Origin: Azonexus sp. | GTDB taxonomy: Bacteria > Pseudomonadota > Gammaproteobacteria > Burkholderiales > Rhodocyclaceae | Length of the DNA stretch: 8,474 nucleotides | Reading direction: 5' to 3' | Assembly: GCA_030697085.1 (NCBI GenBank) | Contig: JAUYQT010000664.1 | Coordinates: 1 to 8,474 of the forward strand | Part shown: positions 6,444-8,474 of the stretch, piece by piece | Layout: each line of letters opens with the position of its first letter | Numbering within the stretch: the stretch's first letter is position 1 | Made by a program: the position numbers and the translations under genes | The notes under the pieces: model-generated | What the model was told of the DNA's origin: nothing | Seen by the model: only the letters and a program-made list of their open reading frames with translations | The model's database searches: none

Positions 6444-7109
6444 TCAACGCAAGGCGTCAAGCAGCAGGCAAGCGTCGCGGCGCACCGCCTGCGCGATGGG
6501 GAGATTTTGCCCGTGCTGCCAAGCGGCCAAGGCGGCAGCTTTTTCACTGCCGGTGACGATGACCAGTTGCTGGCGGCAGGCGCGCAAGGTGGCAAAATTG
6601 AGACTGACACGCTCGGCCGGCGGCTTGGGGGCGTCATGCACCGCAATCACCGCGCCGGTTTGCGCTTTTCTGCCGGGGAACAGGCTGGCGGTATGTCCAT
6701 CTTCACCGATGCCGAGCAGCACGAGGTCGAAAGGCTGTTTGTTGCGGATCATTGCGCTGTATTGAGCAGCGGCTTCTGCGGCGCCGAGTTCGGCGGGAAT
6801 AGGGTGAATCTGTGCGGCGGGGATGGCGACGTGATCCAGCCAGCAGGTTTGCGCCATGCGGGAATTGCGCCCCGGGTCATCGGCCGGTAGGCAGCGTTCG
6901 TCACCCCAGAAAATTTCCCAGGCCCCCCATTGTTGCACCGTCGTGGCGAGCCGTTGGTAAATCCAGCCGGGCGTTGTGCCGCCGGCCAGAACCAGTCGAA
7001 AAATCCGGCGCTGGGCAATCGCTTCCGCTGCCGCAGCGCTGATCAGGCGGCACGCTTCGGCGGCAACGGCCGCGGGGTCGGCCAGAAGGCGGGTATCAAC
7101 CGGCAGCAT
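6444..7109 (-). CDS. pgl: 6-phosphogluconolactonase
   Basis: A 221-residue protein of the DevB/SolP-type lactonase family, usual length. It hydrolyses 6-phosphogluconolactone to 6-phosphogluconate in the cytoplasm, the step after Zwf. Family motifs are LAGGTTP (41-47), [15 protein letters not shown] (68-82), [14 protein letters not shown] (133-146, the catalytic-region glycine/acid/histidine motif) and RVSLNFATL (167-175). The ATG at 7109 is the first plausible start; codons just upstream (GTT, GTA, CTG, GTC, ATC) are not usual starts, and the longer open frame to 7394 runs inside zwf. It overlaps the zwf stop by 14 bases and has no strong ribosome binding site, so translation is probably coupled to zwf. 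Confidence 0.94.
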   Translation of the reverse strand: MLPVDTRLLADPAAVAAEACRLISAAAAEAIAQRRIFRLVLAGGTTPGWIYQRLATTVQQWGAWEIFWGDERCLPADDPGRNSRMAQTCWLDHVAIPAAQIHPIPAELGAAEAAAQYSAMIRNKQPFDLVLLGIGEDGHTASLFPGRKAQTGAVIAVHDAPKPPAERVSLNFATLRACRQQLVIVTGSEKAAALAAWQHGQNLPIAQAVRRDACLLLDALR

Positions 7110-8474
7110 CGGGATGACAGTCAGTTTTACTGTTGCAACCCAGGCTTTGCCGCCATGCCTGATCGGCCTTGTCGAAAATATGGTTGGCAGCCTTTGGCCC
7201 CCAACTGCCGACCGGGTATTGCAGCGGTGGATGCTCGTCTTCGGACCAGGCGCGCATGACCGGATCGACCACCTGCCAGGCGGCTTTGACTTCGTCGTAG
7301 CGCAGGAACAGGGAGCGATTGCCCTCGATGACATCGAGCAGCAATTCTTCGTAAGCGTCCGCCTTGCGCTCGCCGGGATTGCCGACGCTGGCATCCATCA
7401 CGATCTGGCGGGTCCGCGTTTCCGCGCCGGGCACCTTGGCGGAAATTTCCATCTGTACCACGTCGTCGGGCTGGATGCCGATCAGCAACCAGTTGGGATG
7501 GACGTTGGCGGCACCCGTGCCATGAAAGAGCTGCATCGGCGGTTCACGGAAACGGACGGCGACCATCGAGCGGCGCTCCTTGAGGCATTTTCCGGTGCGC
7601 AGGTAGAAGGGCACATCGCGCCAGCGCCAGTTATCGACATAAATTTTCAGCGCGGCGTAGGTTTCGGTATGGCTGCCGGGGGAGATGCCGCTCTCCTGCT
7701 GGTAGCCGGCGTACTGGGCGCGCACCGCATGCCTGGACAGGTGCGATACATCCACCGGCCGGATCGAGCGCAAGACCTTGACCTTTTCATCGCGCAGGGA
7801 TTCCGCTTCGAGCGACACCGGCGGCTCCATCGCGAGCAGCGCCAGCACTTGCAGCAAGTGGCTCTGGATCATGTCGCGCGTTGCTCCGCCGTGGCGGTCG
7901 TAATAGTTGGCCCGGCCGTCAACGCCTTGCGTTTCGGCGTGCGTGATCTGCACGTGGTCTATGTAATGGCGGTTCCACAAAGGCTCGAGGATCATGTTGG
8001 CGAAGCGCAAGACCAGCAGGTTCTGGACCGATTCCTTGCCCACGTAATGGTCAATCCGGTAAATCTGTTCTTCGTTCAGGTGCTTGTTGAGTTCGTGTTG
8101 CAAATCGCGAGCTGATTGCCGGTCATGGCCGAAAGGCTTTTCAACGACCACACGCCGCCAGCCATTGCGCTCGGCAAGCAAGCCGGCCTGGGCCAGCCCG
8201 ACGGTCACCGGGACATAAAGTTTGGGGCTGACGGAGAGGTAGAAAATCACATTTCTGGCGCATTCGCCACTACCGACCCAGGCCCCCAGCGCCTGATAAA
8301 AGCCCGCATCTTCAAGACTGCCGGCGAGATAGTCGAGACGCTGGAGAAAACCATCCAGGCAACCATCGCTACTGCCGGGGGTGAGAATTTTGCGCACTTC
8401 GTCGCGCCATTCATCAGGAGGGTGCGGTGTACGGCCACAACCGAGGATTTTTACGTCGGCGGCCAGATAGCCCA
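7096..8474 (-). CDS. zwf: Glucose-6-phosphate 1-dehydrogenase, 5' end outside window
   Basis: The visible 458 residues run from the right edge to TGA at 7096-7098. The enzyme oxidises glucose-6-phosphate to 6-phosphogluconolactone with NAD(P)+, feeding pgl next door. Evidence: [16 protein letters not shown] near the edge, [17 protein letters not shown] (visible residues 111-117), and the active-site block RIDHYVGKE (139-147), whose His and Lys are substrate-binding and catalytic residues. FYLRTGKCL and the C-terminal WGPKAAN also fit. The coding frame continues past the GTG at 8397 to the window end without a stop, so that GTG is internal. About 30-40 N-terminal residues, including the nucleotide-binding GxxGD loop, are missing here, as is the promoter. 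I see no frameshift. Confidence 0.96.
   Translation of the reverse strand, partial: GYLAADVKILGCGRTPHPPDEWRDEVRKILTPGSSDGCLDGFLQRLDYLAGSLEDAGFYQALGAWVGSGECARNVIFYLSVSPKLYVPVTVGLAQAGLLAERNGWRRVVVEKPFGHDRQSARDLQHELNKHLNEEQIYRIDHYVGKESVQNLLVLRFANMILEPLWNRHYIDHVQITHAETQGVDGRANYYDRHGGATRDMIQSHLLQVLALLAMEPPVSLEAESLRDEKVKVLRSIRPVDVSHLSRHAVRAQYAGYQQESGISPGSHTETYAALKIYVDNWRWRDVPFYLRTGKCLKERRSMVAVRFREPPMQLFHGTGAANVHPNWLLIGIQPDDVVQMEISAKVPGAETRTRQIVMDASVGNPGERKADAYEELLLDVIEGNRSLFLRYDEVKAAWQVVDPVMRAWSEDEHPPLQYPVGSWGPKAANHIFDKADQAWRQSLGCNSKTDCHPDAAG

Noticed and set aside
6976..8115. 379-codon open frame on the plus strand, opposite zwf and pgl
   Set aside because: It lies entirely antisense to zwf and pgl, whose motifs are unmistakable. 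The translation has no known motif and the codon pattern is that of a shadow frame.
8395..8397. GTG as the start of zwf
   Set aside because: The upstream codons continue the conserved Zwf sequence ([16 protein letters not shown]) to the window edge, so the GTG codes for an internal valine.

Overview
The window looks like a chromosomal segment of a GC-rich Gram-negative bacterium. Gene content and protein style (betaproteobacterial-type Crp/PAS proteins, a zwf-pgl pair, a moeA-moaD pair) point to Betaproteobacteria, probably near Rhodocyclaceae. That placement is an inference from recognition, not from a database search. I see no rRNA, tRNA, CRISPR array, insertion sequence or phage gene.

Layout. 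The left part (1-1578) reads rightward: the 3' end of moeA, then moaD overlapping it by 4 bases, then an RbgA/YlqF-type circularly permuted GTPase 11 bases later. Everything from 1642 to the right edge reads leftward. In transcription order this is zwf (5' end outside the window), pgl (overlapping zwf), a 305-base gap, a large Crp-PAS-PAS-PAS-GGDEF regulator, a secreted rhodanese-domain protein, a small Cys-rich protein of unknown function overlapping it, and an RlmI-like methyltransferase. The two blocks converge at 1579-1641, which holds a hairpin.

How the genes work together. moeA and moaD belong to molybdenum cofactor biosynthesis. zwf and pgl catalyse the first two steps of the oxidative pentose phosphate/Entner-Doudoroff route from glucose-6-phosphate. 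The GTPase and the methyltransferase are ribosome-related housekeeping functions. The rhodanese, the Cys-rich protein and the methyltransferase may be co-transcribed from a promoter with a perfect TATAAT -10 box.

The item most worth attention is the 879-residue regulator at 3499-6138. A complete Crp-type DNA-binding protein is joined to three PAS domains and a GGDEF domain. The GGDEF catalytic signature has decayed to EGEKF, yet the inhibitory-site RxxD motif is kept. This suggests a one-protein transcription regulator that binds, rather than makes, c-di-GMP. The AT-richer gap upstream of it contains a perfect 15-base palindrome and a second smaller inverted repeat, both possible operators.
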